From CAYZXT01 sp964482515 (GTDB lineage: Bacteria; Elusimicrobiota; Elusimicrobia; FEN-1173): 14,237 bases of DNA. Made by a program: the position numbers and the translations under genes. The DNA is taken from contig CAYZXT010000052.1 of the NCBI GenBank assembly GCA_964482515.1, positions 1 to 14,237 of the forward strand. The letters run 5' to 3'. Under the pieces are notes generated by a model. The model saw nothing but the letters and a program-made list of their open reading frames with translations. It made no database searches and was not told the origin of the DNA. Shown here in pieces: positions 14,211 to 14,237 of this stretch (the stretch's first letter is position 1; every line of letters begins with the position of its first letter).

Positions 14211-14237
14211 AGGTTTAAAGTGAAAAGTCCAGGGCCA

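Overview
This window is a compact stretch of a Gram-negative (two-membrane) bacterial chromosome. Every protein gene I can support lies on the minus strand, so transcription runs from high to low coordinates. The diderm envelope is shown by signal peptides, OmpA-like domains, a predicted outer-membrane barrel and a proton-driven ExbB/ExbD/TonB module. The sequence is GC-rich by eye. Gene content and order remind me of uncultured diderm phyla such as Omnitrophota or Elusimicrobiota, but that is an impression. No rRNA, tRNA, CRISPR array, insertion sequence or phage gene is visible.

Layout in transcription order. (1) 14210-13083: a WecA/TagO-type undecaprenyl-phosphate sugar-1-phosphate transferase. 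(2) 13082-12846: a 237-nt intergenic region with a strong sigma70-like promoter and a leader of about 175 nt that can form nested stems. (3) 12845-5086: the centrepiece, an operon of seven genes: a 1019-aa secreted TPR protein, ExbB/TolQ, two different ExbD/TolR proteins, a TonB/TolA-like transducer with a repetitive central region, a secreted protein with a FlgD-like Ig segment plus a divergent OmpA-like C-terminus, and a TPR plus divergent OmpA-like protein. Three junctions are 4-nt ATGA overlaps and one gap is 2 nt. (4) 5013-4234: a small outer-membrane beta-barrel; 4185-3313: a PHP-domain phosphoesterase. These two may be co-transcribed with the operon. (5) 3312-3192: a promoter region with two CCCCGGGG palindromes 21 bp apart flanking the -35. 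(6) 3191-1737: a SpeA-like PLP decarboxylase; 1681-1286: a DksA/TraR zinc-finger regulator; 1136-891: a TusA-family sulfur carrier; 884-1: a leucyl aminopeptidase cut by the window edge.

How it may work (inference): the ExbB/ExbD/ExbD channel would use the proton gradient to move the TonB-like protein across the periplasm. The secreted TPR and OmpA-like proteins would be its periplasmic or peptidoglycan-bound partners. The gene order parallels tolQ-tolR-tolA-tolB-pal, but the partner proteins differ from TolB and Pal. No TonB-dependent receptor is present. The most interesting candidate for an undescribed system is therefore this Tol-Pal-like or gliding-motor-like (Agl/Glt-like) energised envelope complex, together with its structured leader.
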